From JACPYM01 sp031423495 (GTDB lineage Bacteria; Acidobacteriota; Blastocatellia; RBC074): a stretch of DNA of 64,000 nt. Position numbers and translations under genes: made by a program. The stretch is from the NCBI GenBank assembly GCA_031423495.1, contig JANPFP010000033.1:1-64000 (forward strand), written 5' to 3'. The notes under the pieces were generated by a model. The model was not told the origin of the DNA. It saw nothing but the letters and a program-made list of their open reading frames with translations, and searched no databases. Positions 34,002 through 42,836 of the stretch are shown piece after piece (the first letter of the stretch is position 1; every line of letters begins with the position of its first letter).

Positions 34002-36140
34002 TTATTTTTCTACGCCAAATAATGCGGTGCGCGTGGCGACGGTTTTCTTGCCTTGTCCGCGCACGGTCAGCCGCAATTCATACAACCCAGTAGGGAAGGG
34101 ATTCAGCACGAGTTGTCCGCCAACGGTGAGGCCTTTTTCGTCGCGTCCGATCAGCCGTTCTGCTAACGGAGCAGCCGGAGCCGTGACGAGTTTTTTGTCG
34201 TCTTGCCAGATTTCAACTTCCAGATTCAGGTCTTCGGGTTTCGCCGCAGTAGGCGCGTTCGTGTAAAGCTGAAAGTAATAAATCAGGTTTTGACTCGGTT
34301 GGAAAAACGGAATGCCTTGCACGAAGCGGCTTTCCACCTTCACCGAGACGGGCGATTGTGCCGAAGGATTAGCTGGCTTACCCGCCAGGTCTTCGAGTTG
34401 ATCGGTCAGCATCACGCTGCTTAACGTGAGTTGTTTGCGTTTGAGATCAGGCACTTGAACGATGGCGTTGGCCGTACCCATGCGTTCGGTCGCAGGTTCC
34501 AGCAAGCCTACGCGCACTTGATAAAAGCCGGGCTTGAGTTCCAGCCGTTTGGTCAGATTCATGCCGCTGCGCTCTGCCGCCGCTTTACGCGCAGGCAGCA
34601 AGTTACCTTGCAGCGTTTCTGACGTACCCAGCACGCGCTTGCCGTTCGCATCGAAAACCATCACAACGATTTTGACTTCGAATTGCTGGCGGTCGTTGAC
34701 CGGTTTGTAAGTCAGCGTTTTCGCATCAATCGTCACTTGCAAGGTCGCCTGATTCGCTTCTTTCGCAATTTCAAAATCAGCGACCGAGGCAAATACGCCC
34801 AAGTCGGTGGTTGCCAATGGCTCGACCATTTTGTTGGTGAGTTTCAGTTCAGGCGTATTGGCGACGACGGCGTTTTTGGCTTTGGCGAAGGCGGCGGGCA
34901 GATAACCTTTTTGCGTACGAACCTTGTAATCAGGATGTCCTTTGACGCGCACAGTCAGCTTGCGAAAGTTATTCGGCTTGCTCTCGTCGTTCGGATAATA
35001 AGCCAACGTATAAAGTGCTTCGTTGTCGCTCAAGGCTTGCGCGGCGACGCCCATCAAATCGTTCGTGTTGCGAAAGAACTTGCCGCCCGTGTCTACGGCC
35101 AAGGCATTCACGCCATTTTGCGCTTCGCTTTCTCCGGCTGAAGCATAAGTCGAATTCAACATCACGCCGTATTCTGCACTCATCATCGGAGGCGGTCGCA
35201 AGCCCGCCGCATCAATCGAATAAATAATCACGCCCGCGCGTACGGCGCGACTGATGACGTTTTGCAATTCGCTCATATCGGGCGTGCCGAAGTTGTCGAG
35301 CGTAGTGAAGCCATCTGAAAAAAGTACGAGCAAACGTTGGCCGGGCATTTTCGCCAAGTTGTCTATCACGCTGCGCAAGGTGAGCAGTGTTTGGCGGCTG
35401 CGAAACGAAGCCATATTCAAAAGCTCGCGGGCGCGGGCGCGCGTGATGCTTTCGAGCATGCGCGGATCGTCAATGCGCTCTTCCTGTTGCACGATGCGCA
35501 TGGCTTCTGTCAGCGCCTGCCGGTCTCCGCGCTCGACCATGCCTGCGAGATAAGGCGTATAGGCGCTGATGCGTTCGCTGGGGCCTACGCTTAGGCGCGT
35601 GAGCGCGTAACGCAACAAGCGCCGGTCGCGCGTGAACTGTTCGCCTACGCCCAGTGAACCGTAACTCGTCACCAGCGCGGCGAGGTCTTGTTCGGTGAGT
35701 TGCTTGTCTAAAAAACCGCGCAGCGATTGCTTGAGCGACATCAGATTGCCCGCCGCCATATGCAACGTATCAGCGAACAGCAACACGCTGCGCGCGGGCG
35801 GAGCGGCGGCTTTGCCTGTGATTTCTTCAGCGGTTTTCGGAGCGTTGGCTGGCGTCGTGCCGCGTCCGGCAATGCGGGTGAAATTGAAGAAGCTGACCTC
35901 TTGCGGCTTGTTGTTCTCAAGCAATTCGAAATCGTCTTTGCTGAGGCCTTCGATGACTTTGCCTTGCTTGTCGGTGACGACGGCGCGCACTTCGATCAGT
36001 TGCGTAGCCAGTTTGATGGTTTCGTCATCAGTTTTTTCTTTAGTTTTTTCTGGGGGTTTGTCTTGCGCGAAGGCTGAAGGCAAAGACGAATAGAGCAGGC
36101 TAAACGTCAACAGTAACAAGGCAATCAGAATGCGAACCAT
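34002..36140 (-). CDS. VWFA-related protein of acidobacterial type
   Basis: A protein of about 712 aa. ATG 36140 has an AAAGG site upstream and gives a signal peptide (MVRILIALLLLTFSLL to AFAQ). Residues about 50-110 (VEVRAVVTDKQGKVIEGLSKDDFELLENNKPQEVSFF) are the N-terminal signature of the VWFA-related family found mainly in Acidobacteria. The VWA-like domain follows, with LFADTLHM in place of the canonical metal site and LLVLFSDGF. The C-terminal 300 residues are beta-rich. Function is unknown; the family is probably periplasmic. It is downstream of a perfect 41-bp inverted repeat and converges with the preceding gene. Confidence 0.9.
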   Translation of the reverse strand: MVRILIALLLLTFSLLYSSLPSAFAQDKPPEKTKEKTDDETIKLATQLIEVRAVVTDKQGKVIEGLSKDDFELLENNKPQEVSFFNFTRIAGRGTTPANAPKTAEEITGKAAAPPARSVLLFADTLHMAAGNLMSLKQSLRGFLDKQLTEQDLAALVTSYGSLGVGEQFTRDRRLLRYALTRLSVGPSERISAYTPYLAGMVERGDRQALTEAMRIVQQEERIDDPRMLESITRARARELLNMASFRSRQTLLTLRSVIDNLAKMPGQRLLVLFSDGFTTLDNFGTPDMSELQNVISRAVRAGVIIYSIDAAGLRPPPMMSAEYGVMLNSTYASAGESEAQNGVNALAVDTGGKFFRNTNDLMGVAAQALSDNEALYTLAYYPNDESKPNNFRKLTVRVKGHPDYKVRTQKGYLPAAFAKAKNAVVANTPELKLTNKMVEPLATTDLGVFASVADFEIAKEANQATLQVTIDAKTLTYKPVNDRQQFEVKIVVMVFDANGKRVLGTSETLQGNLLPARKAAAERSGMNLTKRLELKPGFYQVRVGLLEPATERMGTANAIVQVPDLKRKQLTLSSVMLTDQLEDLAGKPANPSAQSPVSVKVESRFVQGIPFFQPSQNLIYYFQLYTNAPTAAKPEDLNLEVEIWQDDKKLVTAPAAPLAERLIGRDEKGLTVGGQLVLNPFPTGLYELRLTVRGQGKKTVATRTALFGVEK

Positions 36141-36172
36141 AAGCACGGCCTTTCGCTGGATTTAGGATTGAG

Positions 36173-36293
36173 GCGGAGCGTGTCCGTAGCCCGACCGTTA
36201 GCGAGGGCTACCTCGGCAACGCGCCTCGTTGTGCCGAAGGACGCCTCCTGAAAGGTAGCCCTCGCTAACGGTCGGGCTACGGACACGCTCCGC
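36173..36293. repeat. Perfect 41-bp inverted repeat (REP-like)
   Basis: Arms at 36173-36213 and 36253-36293 are perfect inverse copies with a 39-nt loop. Each arm itself contains a small hairpin (GTAGCCC with GGGCTAC). The element fills the 158-bp gap between the VWFA-related gene and the inactive M16 gene. Its form suggests two inverted copies of a dispersed palindromic repeat. Confidence 0.9.
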
Positions 36294-36298
36294 GCTGA

Positions 36299-37633
36299 CT
36301 AGCGGCTTTGAAACAAAGCCTTATCGAAATAACTCGGATTGCCCAACGCCGCGAAGTGAAAGTTTTTCAAATAGGTTTTCGCTACGCGCTGAATGTCTTC
36401 GGATTTAACTTTGCGTACGTCATCGAGCCAGGTGAACGAGCGCCGCCAGTTGCCGCCGAGCAATTCATATTCGCCCAGCCGCGCGGCCTGTGCGTCGTTG
36501 GTTTCGAGCTTAGTGTAATACTGCGTGAGAAAGCCGCTGATGATATTGCCCAGCGGTTCTTCGCGGATGATCTGTTTTTGCAGGAAGTCAATTTGCTCGA
36601 ACATCACGCGCACCGTCTCGTTGGGCTTTTGCGTCGTGACGGTCATATTCGCCGCGTTGGAACCGAGCGCGAGCAGGTTCACGTCAGCGCCGTAAGACAG
36701 ATTGCGTTTGACGCGAACTTCCTGAAAGAACAGTTGATTCAAGATGTTGGTCAGCACGCTCATCGCTGGGTAATCAGGATGATCAAGCGCGGGCGCAGTG
36801 AACGTCGCGCGAATGTAATTGGTTTGCACTGAACGTTGCATCAACTCGAACGACGGTTGATTGGCCGTAGCAAACGCAGGCAATGGCGCGGGTTTGAATG
36901 CGCCTTGCGCCAGCTTGCCGAAACTGGTTTCGACTTTGGTCTTGATGTCGGCGTAAGGCGCGTCGCCGACGAATACGACCAGCATCTTTGAAGTTTCGAT
37001 CATCTTTGCGTGCCACGCGCGTAAGTCAGCGCCGGTGAGCGGCGTGAGCGAAGCCGTCGTTCCCGTAGGCCGATTGAAATATGGATGGCTGCGATAAAGC
37101 AGCTTGTCGCTCGCCGAAGCCACCGTCGAATCAGGGTCGTCGTTCTCTTGCCGCAACGCGCTCAACAGTTGCTCTTTAACCAGCGCGACTTCTTTTTCAT
37201 CAAAGGTCGGATTCAAAATTACGTCGGTCAACAAAGCCCACGAACGATCAAAGTATTGCCGCACGCAACGCATCGCTACGATGGAATAATCATAACCGCC
37301 CGCCGATTCTAAGACGGTTCCCATGCGCGCGAGTTCACGGTTGAGTTGGCTTTTGGGAAAGTTTTTCGTGCCTTGTTGCGCGACTTCAAGCGCGAGCGGT
37401 TCGACGCCCGCGTTCTTGTCGTTGATGTTGCGCGCGCCGCCTTTGAAATAAATCCGCACGGCGATGACTTCGTTGCCTTGCACGCGGCGATGAATCGTTT
37501 TGAGCCCGTTGGCGGTCGTGAATTCTTCGGTGTCGTTGACCGGAGCAAGTTTAGGCGCGGCGGCTTGGGCGAAGGCGAGCGCAGAGAAAAGAAGCGTGAG
37601 CGACAGTGCGCGTAAAATTGTAAATGAAGGCAT
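36299..37633 (-). CDS. M16 (insulinase) family protein, zinc motif lost
   Basis: The 444-aa product has a signal peptide (MPSFTILRALSLTLLFSALAFAQ) and the M16 fold: residues around GNEVIAVRIYFKGGARNINDKN, YDYSIVAMRCVRQYFDRSWALLTDVILNP, and a C-terminal half of M16C type (GDAPYADIKTKVETSFGKL). Where the active relative next door has HLYEH, this protein has PLALE, so zinc cannot be bound in the usual way. M16 enzymes often work as an active/inactive pair. It lies 45 nt after the active gene on the same strand and probably forms a heterodimer with it. A periplasmic role is likely. Confidence 0.9.
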   Translation of the reverse strand: MPSFTILRALSLTLLFSALAFAQAAAPKLAPVNDTEEFTTANGLKTIHRRVQGNEVIAVRIYFKGGARNINDKNAGVEPLALEVAQQGTKNFPKSQLNRELARMGTVLESAGGYDYSIVAMRCVRQYFDRSWALLTDVILNPTFDEKEVALVKEQLLSALRQENDDPDSTVASASDKLLYRSHPYFNRPTGTTASLTPLTGADLRAWHAKMIETSKMLVVFVGDAPYADIKTKVETSFGKLAQGAFKPAPLPAFATANQPSFELMQRSVQTNYIRATFTAPALDHPDYPAMSVLTNILNQLFFQEVRVKRNLSYGADVNLLALGSNAANMTVTTQKPNETVRVMFEQIDFLQKQIIREEPLGNIISGFLTQYYTKLETNDAQAARLGEYELLGGNWRRSFTWLDDVRKVKSEDIQRVAKTYLKNFHFAALGNPSYFDKALFQSR

Positions 37634-37678
37634 AAGTTCGATTGTCTCAGTCAGAATAAATTCGTTGCGTGATGCGGC

Positions 37679-39181
37679 TTATTCGCCTTTGCGTTTCGTC
37701 GGTGCAGGATTATTAACCTTGCCCGGCGCGGCGCTCGGTACGGTTTGCGTCGTCGTCGTAATCGGCGTCTCAGGCATTTTCGCCAGTTGCACGGCGTCCG
37801 GGCGCGTGAGCAAATCTTTCGCCGTCAAGCCCGCTTTCTGTTGATCGGCTGGCGAAATCATCACGCCGAAAATGCGCGGGCGATTTTTGATGTAACGCCG
37901 CACGTAATTCTGAACGTCGGCGCGCGTGACCGTCTTCAACTTTTCGACATAGGTCGCGTAATAATCCAGCCCCGAACTCGCCCACCAGAAACTCACGGTG
38001 TGCGCGTATTCCGACGGTTTCTCGCGGCTATAAACTTCGCTCACGTCCAACAAAGTTTTGGCGCTGCTGAGTTCTTCGTCAGAATAAAAATCAGGCGCGT
38101 CGAATTGCTGAATCTGTTGATTGATCGCGGCAATCGCAGCCTTGACCTTGTCGGCGTTGGTTTGTCCGGTGATGGTGATGGGACCTACGTTGCGTTGCGT
38201 GAGATAGCCGACCGCCGCGCCGGTCGTGAGTCCCGAATCAACCAACGCGCGCGAAAACTTGGAATCCGGTTGACGCAGGATGTAAGAGAAAACGTCCGCC
38301 GCATAAGTCGCCTGCGGATCTAAATCGGTCGAAGGTCCGTGATAACCCATATTGATCGTGACGGCGTTGACGGGTTGATTGACGATGACCGCTTCGTCTT
38401 TGGGCAAACCTGGATGACGCGGAATCGGATCGGCGGCGAACGGGTCAGCGCCACGCTCCCAATCGCCGAAAATCGCATCGGCCTGATAAAAAATTTCGGT
38501 TGCACTCACGTCGCCCGCAATGATGATCGCGGCGTTGTTGGGTACGTAAAACTTATGCTGAATCGCGCGCATCATCGTCGTCGTCGCTTTCGACACCGTC
38601 GTCGGCAAGCCGCCCGGATTCTTGCGCGAATAGTATTTGTACCAGAGCTTTTGATCTACGCCATTGAGAATGTAGTAAAACGGATTCGAGGCGTGGCGAT
38701 TGAGTTCGTCGAGTACGACTTCGATTTCCTGCTTGAATTCCTGTTCGTCAAAGAGCGGATAACGAATTGCATCGTTTAACAAGCGCATGGCTTCGCGCGT
38801 GCCGGTGCGTACGGTGGTCGTGTAATAGTTGACGACTTCGTGTTGGGTTTGCGCATTGCTCAACATGCCCAACTCGCCCGCGCGGTCGTGATAACCCTCG
38901 GCGCGCGACTTTTCGTTCGACTTAAAAAACATGTGTTCGTAAAGATGCGACAAGCCGTTGAACTCAGGCGGCTCAGTCCACGCGCCGTTTTTGACGGCCA
39001 TCTCGACGGTGACAAGCGGTACGACGTGGTTTTCGATGACGATCACCTGCAAGCCGTTCTTGAGCGTCTTGATTTGCCATTGGGGTTTGGCATAGCTCGT
39101 TAAGGTAAGAAAAAAACAGACAGCCATCAGGCTGACGGCACGACGATAAAAGAGAGAATTAAATTGCATTGTGTTGCTCAT
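37679..39181 (-). CDS. M16 (insulinase) family zinc metallopeptidase
   Basis: The 500-aa product has the inverted zinc motif H79-L-Y-E82-H83 followed by MFFKSNE, and downstream the Glu-rich helix (EFKQEIEVVLDELNRH). The signal peptide starts at residue 5 or 13 (MQFNSLFYRRAVSLMAVCFF); ATG 39169 is an alternative start. The two M16 half-domains are complete. The C-terminal tail is Pro/Thr-rich and basic. The enzyme is the catalytic partner of the adjacent inactive M16 protein. Such pairs degrade or process small proteins and peptides in the periplasm. Substrate is unknown. Confidence 0.93.
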   Translation of the reverse strand: MSNTMQFNSLFYRRAVSLMAVCFFLTLTSYAKPQWQIKTLKNGLQVIVIENHVVPLVTVEMAVKNGAWTEPPEFNGLSHLYEHMFFKSNEKSRAEGYHDRAGELGMLSNAQTQHEVVNYYTTTVRTGTREAMRLLNDAIRYPLFDEQEFKQEIEVVLDELNRHASNPFYYILNGVDQKLWYKYYSRKNPGGLPTTVSKATTTMMRAIQHKFYVPNNAAIIIAGDVSATEIFYQADAIFGDWERGADPFAADPIPRHPGLPKDEAVIVNQPVNAVTINMGYHGPSTDLDPQATYAADVFSYILRQPDSKFSRALVDSGLTTGAAVGYLTQRNVGPITITGQTNADKVKAAIAAINQQIQQFDAPDFYSDEELSSAKTLLDVSEVYSREKPSEYAHTVSFWWASSGLDYYATYVEKLKTVTRADVQNYVRRYIKNRPRIFGVMISPADQQKAGLTAKDLLTRPDAVQLAKMPETPITTTTQTVPSAAPGKVNNPAPTKRKGE

Positions 39182-39207
39182 TGAATTTGAGTGCAGCCAA
39201 GCTGCTG

Positions 39208-39552
39208 TTATGCGGCCTTTGCCTTAGCAGGAAACGAAGCCAGATTTTCTTCGCATTTGGTAAACACGTGCGTCAGGGCCGCCAATACCTCTTCCTGATG
39301 TCTCATTGAAAAGGGCAAGGATTCAGCGACCTGTCCGGCAGTAGTCAGTCGGTAAAATTTCCAGATTTCGCCATTGGTGACAATGCCGTAAACCTCAATT
39401 GCTTTGCCCGCTTGTTGGTTGTTCCAGCTACACGCTTTCATTTCCACCAGGCATTGAGCCAAGCCTTTTTCGAAGTCATCTTTTTTAGCCTCGACCGCGC
39501 ATAGCAACGGCGTGGTTACATACGCGATTTTCGGAGCAACTAAATAGTCCAC
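39208..39552 (-). pseudogene. Truncated PD-(D/E)XK-like protein (5' end missing)
   Basis: The 114-codon frame matches only the C-terminal part of the two full 210-aa paralogues upstream, from VDYLVAPK through LLCAVEAKKDDFEKGLAQCLVEM to EENLASFPAKAKAA. Similarity continues a few bases before the GTG and then stops at an in-frame TAA, near the stop codon of the DUF433 gene. The first 95 or so residues are absent. It keeps the E-A-K catalytic signature but probably not a fold. It could be a remnant left when the DUF433 gene was inserted or by recombination between copies. Confidence 0.75.
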
Positions 39553-39569
39553 TTGCCCGATTTACGAAG

Positions 39570-39851
39570 TTAGAGTCCATAGGTTTTTTCGTAATCGAAT
39601 TGTCCCGCCAGCTTTTCCACTTCAGCCACTGCGGCTAATGGAAGACTAAATCGTTGCGCGATGGTTTGGGCGCTATCGCCGTGCAACAACAAAGCCCATA
39701 CGTGCCGTGCATCCAGCCGATGCCCTTTGATCGTAGGCCGTCCGCCACACACGCCAATGGCCGCCACGACGTATTGACCCAACGGAAGATATTCGTAATC
39801 GCCTTCGACAATGATTTGGGCTTCGACTACTGCTACAGAACTGCCTTGCAT
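39570..39851 (-). CDS. DUF433 domain protein (VapB-like antitoxin type)
   Basis: A 93-aa protein with an AGGAG site 6 nt before ATG. The core VCGGRPTIKGHRLDARHVWALLLHGDSAQTIAQRFSLPLAAVAEV is the DUF433 signature (C-G-G-R-P-x-I-x-G), a winged-helix-type domain usually found as the antitoxin of a DUF5615 PIN-like toxin. No DUF5615 gene is present here. Instead it is placed between a full and a truncated PD-(D/E)XK-like gene, 21 nt after the full copy. Its first 25 residues (AQIIVEGDYEYLPLGQYVV) are an extension not typical of the family. A stand-alone regulator is possible. Confidence 0.82.
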   Translation of the reverse strand: MQGSSVAVVEAQIIVEGDYEYLPLGQYVVAAIGVCGGRPTIKGHRLDARHVWALLLHGDSAQTIAQRFSLPLAAVAEVEKLAGQFDYEKTYGL

Positions 39852-39872
39852 CTTCGGCTCCTATTAAAGAAT

Positions 39873-40505
39873 TCACGCCGCCTTCGCCATAACTTGAAAC
39901 GCCTCAAGATTTTCTTCGCATCGGGTAAACACGTATGTCAGTGCTGCAAATACTTCTTCCTGGTTTTTGAAGGCAAAGGATAAGGATTCAAAAACCTGTC
40001 CGGTAATAGCCAGCTTATAGAACTTCCAAACTTCGCCATTGGTGACAATGCCGTAAACATCAAGGTTTTTGCCAGCCTGTTGATTGTTCCAGCTACAGGA
40101 TTTCATCTCCACCAGACATTGAGCCAGGCCTTTCTCAAAGTCGTCTTTTTTGGCTTCGACAGCGCACAACACCGGCATGGTCATATACGCGATGTTAGGG
40201 GAAACCAAATAGTCTACGTAACCCGTCAACGTATCGCTTTGTAACGCCGCCGCCTTCCAAACCTTGAGGCGCTGATGGCGAATGAGTACCTCTTCACAAA
40301 TCGCATCAATTAATAATCCCTTTGCTTGCTCGGAAAACACCAAGTCGAAATTTTCAAGACGCCGTAAACGTTCGCTGAAAAATGAGCTGACCTGATAAGG
40401 CTGTAAGGGGATTTCCCAGCGCTCCAGCTTCAACACCTGTAATTCCTGCAAGGCTTCGTTAAGCGTGAAACTGGAAAAATTCTTTTTTGCTTTTCTGGAT
40501 TTCAT
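39873..40505 (-). CDS. PD-(D/E)XK-like nuclease-fold protein, copy 2
   Basis: A 210-aa protein that matches its neighbour at 40580 along the full length. The segment VDYLVSPNIAYMTMPVLCAVEAKKDDFEKGLAQCLVEM carries an acidic residue, then E-A-K, as expected for a PD-(D/E)XK nuclease core. The N-terminus (KKNFSSFTLNEALQELQVLKLERWEI) is helical. I do not know a named family for it; similar proteins occur near defence or mobile DNA in other bacteria. It is the middle gene in a set of three copies, upstream of a DUF433 gene. A nuclease function is inferred only. Confidence 0.65.
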   Translation of the reverse strand: MKSRKAKKNFSSFTLNEALQELQVLKLERWEIPLQPYQVSSFFSERLRRLENFDLVFSEQAKGLLIDAICEEVLIRHQRLKVWKAAALQSDTLTGYVDYLVSPNIAYMTMPVLCAVEAKKDDFEKGLAQCLVEMKSCSWNNQQAGKNLDVYGIVTNGEVWKFYKLAITGQVFESLSFAFKNQEEVFAALTYVFTRCEENLEAFQVMAKAA

Positions 40506-40579
40506 ACGAATTTAGGGAAAGGAGTCATAAATGTTTCACATTGCGACAGAACCGCTTTGCATTTCCGACTCTATAAAAA

Positions 40580-41212
40580 TTACGCCGCCTTCGCCTTTGC
40601 CTGAAAGGTCGTGATGTTGGCCTCGCACATCGCAAAAACCTGCGACAGCAAGGATAGAACTTTTTCCTGATCGGCTATCGCGTAAGGCAAGGTCTCATAT
40701 ACCTGCCCGTCAATCGCGTATTTATAAAACACCCAAGACCCGCCGTTGGTGACGATGCCGTAAATATCAATTGGCTTCCCGGCTTGTTCATTTTTCCAAC
40801 GAGCGACTTTCATCTCGACCAAACATTGCGCCTGACCGGCCTCGAAGTCGTCTTTCTTGGCTTCAATAACGCATAACAACGGCTGGGTGACGTAACCCAT
40901 TTTAGGGGCGACCAAATAATCTACTTGCCCGGTTAACGTATCGCTTTGTAACGGAGCCGCTTTCCAGATTTTTAATTGCGGATGATGTTCAAGGGCTTCC
41001 TGACAGAAAGCGTCTATCAACAACTCTTTAGCCCGTTCGCTAGAAGTGAGATCGAAACTTTTCAAGCGCCGCAGGTGTTGGTCGAGAAAGGAACTGGTCT
41101 GAAAAGGTTTGGCTTTGATCTTCCATTCCTGCAATTCCCGCAACTGTAACTCCTGAAATGCTTCGTCAGTCGTGAAGCTGGAAAAATTCTTTTTCGTTTT
41201 TTTCGCTTTCAT
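40580..41212 (-). CDS. PD-(D/E)XK-like nuclease-fold protein, copy 1
   Basis: A 210-aa paralogue of the protein at 39873: KNFSSFTTDEAFQELQLRELQEWKI, RLKSFDLTSSERAKELLIDAFCQEALEHHPQLKIWKAAPLQSDTLTGQVDYLVAPKMGYVTQPLLCVIEAKKDDFEAGQAQCLVEM (the E-A-K core), and FYKYAIDGQVYETLPYAI. It is on the same strand, 74 nt upstream of copy 2. The duplicates have diverged at perhaps half of positions, so the duplication is not recent. The start ATG 41212 has no strong ribosome site. It is not recognisable as a known restriction enzyme. Confidence 0.65.
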   Translation of the reverse strand: MKAKKTKKNFSSFTTDEAFQELQLRELQEWKIKAKPFQTSSFLDQHLRRLKSFDLTSSERAKELLIDAFCQEALEHHPQLKIWKAAPLQSDTLTGQVDYLVAPKMGYVTQPLLCVIEAKKDDFEAGQAQCLVEMKVARWKNEQAGKPIDIYGIVTNGGSWVFYKYAIDGQVYETLPYAIADQEKVLSLLSQVFAMCEANITTFQAKAKAA

Positions 41213-41233
41213 ACAGAACTCAAGGGAAAGAGG

Positions 41234-41767
41234 TTAGCGATGCTTCACCGCATAACGCACCAACACACAGCCGGTTTTGAACGCCCGGCATTCAATTAGT
41301 TGCAAATCAATCTGCCGCGACATTTCAAAAAAGATCGGAATGCCCGAACCCAACAACACCGGATGAAGGTTGAAGCCGATTTCGTCAATCAGGTCGGCTT
41401 CAAAAAGCGTACGTGCAAAATCGCCGCCGCCCATCAAGATAATATCTTTGCCGGGTTGGCTTTTTAGATTGCGCACGAACTCAGCCGCATCCGTCGTGAC
41501 AAGCTGCGCGTTGGGATCAGGGCTTTCTTTCCACGTCCGCGAAAATATATAGCTCTTGATGCCGGGCATTGCTTCGCTTTTGCCGCCGCTCTGTTTTAGA
41601 GCGAACTCAAAAGTTTTGCGTCCCATCAACACCGTGTCTACGTTGTTGAACGAGCCTTTCATCACTTCCGCCACTTCGTCGTTGAACAGCAGCCAGTCCA
41701 CACTGCCGTCTTGGCGCGCGAAAAAGTTGTCGAGTGAATTGGCTCCGCCAAAAATGATTTTGCGCAT
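41234..41767 (-). CDS. Dihydrofolate reductase family protein (RibD-C-like)
   Basis: A 177-aa protein. ATG 41767 was chosen because similarity begins there (MRKIIFGGANSLDNFFARQDGSVDWLL); the frame is open upstream for 60 codons. The product has the DHFR/RibD C-terminal fold signature: VDTVLMGRKTFEFAL, IILMGGGDFARTLFEADLIDEIGFNLHPVLLGSGIPIF. Such stand-alone proteins are NADPH-binding reductases of unknown substrate and are not the main folate DHFR. It is convergent with nothing; it lies 21 nt downstream in position from copy 1 of the nuclease-like genes on the same strand. Confidence 0.88.
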   Translation of the reverse strand: MRKIIFGGANSLDNFFARQDGSVDWLLFNDEVAEVMKGSFNNVDTVLMGRKTFEFALKQSGGKSEAMPGIKSYIFSRTWKESPDPNAQLVTTDAAEFVRNLKSQPGKDIILMGGGDFARTLFEADLIDEIGFNLHPVLLGSGIPIFFEMSRQIDLQLIECRAFKTGCVLVRYAVKHR

Positions 41768-41882
41768 AAGCAACGTACAGCAACCTTTCCAGCTTGCTAA
41801 GGCTCTCTTCTTCACGAAATTAGGTAGGAACGATAGTACGCACTGCAAATGCAGCAACAGCCTGGTAAGGTTGTTGTACACG

Positions 41883-42728
41883 TTACCGCCAGAATGCGTA
41901 CCAGCTTTTCTCTGTCTTCTTTTTGCGATGTCCGCGCAGCGCGTCAAGGTCAGGTTCGGGTTGAAACGGAATGCCGCGATCCTGAATCAACGCGAGTGGA
42001 TTGTCTTCGACCAGCGCCCGTGCATATCGCTCGCCACCGATTTCTGCCGCGATGCTGACGGCTTTCGACAACAGCGGACGCCTCCGATCTTGATGGTGTC
42101 CGTCCGAAGCCAAGAAGTGCGCGAGTCCGGCGCGCAGGATTTGCTTGACCGAGGCTTCGCATTCCTTGCCAAAACTGCCCAGCAAACTGCCCGCGTCAAT
42201 CTGCGCGTAAGCGCCGCGTTCGATCAGCCCGACGAGAATTTCGGGTTTGAGTTGAATGCGCGCGTTGCGTTCGGGGTGCGCAATGACGGGCGTGAGTCCC
42301 GCTTGCTGAATTTGAAAGATCGTCGCTTCGATATTCGGCGGAATCATCATGAAATCGAATTCGAGCAACATATACGAACTGCCGTTCAACCTGATGCGCG
42401 TATGTTTGTCGCGCGCTTCCTGAAAAATTTCGTGGCTATAACGGGTCTCGCCGCCGGGGACGATTTCGACTACGCCGCCGCTGGCTTCCATCACCAGATC
42501 AATTTTGCGGCGGATATCGTCGCGCGAGGGCGGCGCGTGTACGCCGTCGAATAAATGCGGCGTAGCGACTATCGTTTTGATGCCGTCGGCTGCCGCCATC
42601 CGGCACATCTCGACCGATTCTTCCAGCGAAATGGAACCGTCATCCGTCTCAGGCAAGACGTGACAATGAATGTCTATCATTGTCTGTGGAGTTTGTAGTG
42701 GAGCGGGAACATTAGGTACTGCGTTCAT
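41883..42728 (-). CDS. CpsB/CapC-type PHP-domain tyrosine phosphatase-like protein
   Basis: A protein of about 281 aa (ATG 42728; ATG 42680 at the first motif is possible). The PHP metal sites are visible: MIDIHCHVLPETDDGS, IVATPHLFDG, a Glu/His segment in PGGETRYSH, VIAHPERN, and LASDGHH. This pattern is that of the CpsB/CapC/Wzb-like Mn-dependent protein-tyrosine phosphatases that control tyrosine kinases of polysaccharide export. No kinase of that type or export operon is in this window, so the partner is elsewhere or the substrate differs. The C-terminus is rich in basic residues. Confidence 0.88.
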   Translation of the reverse strand: MNAVPNVPAPLQTPQTMIDIHCHVLPETDDGSISLEESVEMCRMAAADGIKTIVATPHLFDGVHAPPSRDDIRRKIDLVMEASGGVVEIVPGGETRYSHEIFQEARDKHTRIRLNGSSYMLLEFDFMMIPPNIEATIFQIQQAGLTPVIAHPERNARIQLKPEILVGLIERGAYAQIDAGSLLGSFGKECEASVKQILRAGLAHFLASDGHHQDRRRPLLSKAVSIAAEIGGERYARALVEDNPLALIQDRGIPFQPEPDLDALRGHRKKKTEKSWYAFWR

Positions 42729-42836
42729 GGTTGGCACCGAAACGGGAGCGTGTGTTTATCAGGTGGGGCCGCGAGGTTCATAAAAACCTACAGCGCAAAG
42801 AAACCACAGGCATTATGGATAATTGCCGAAGGCCAT

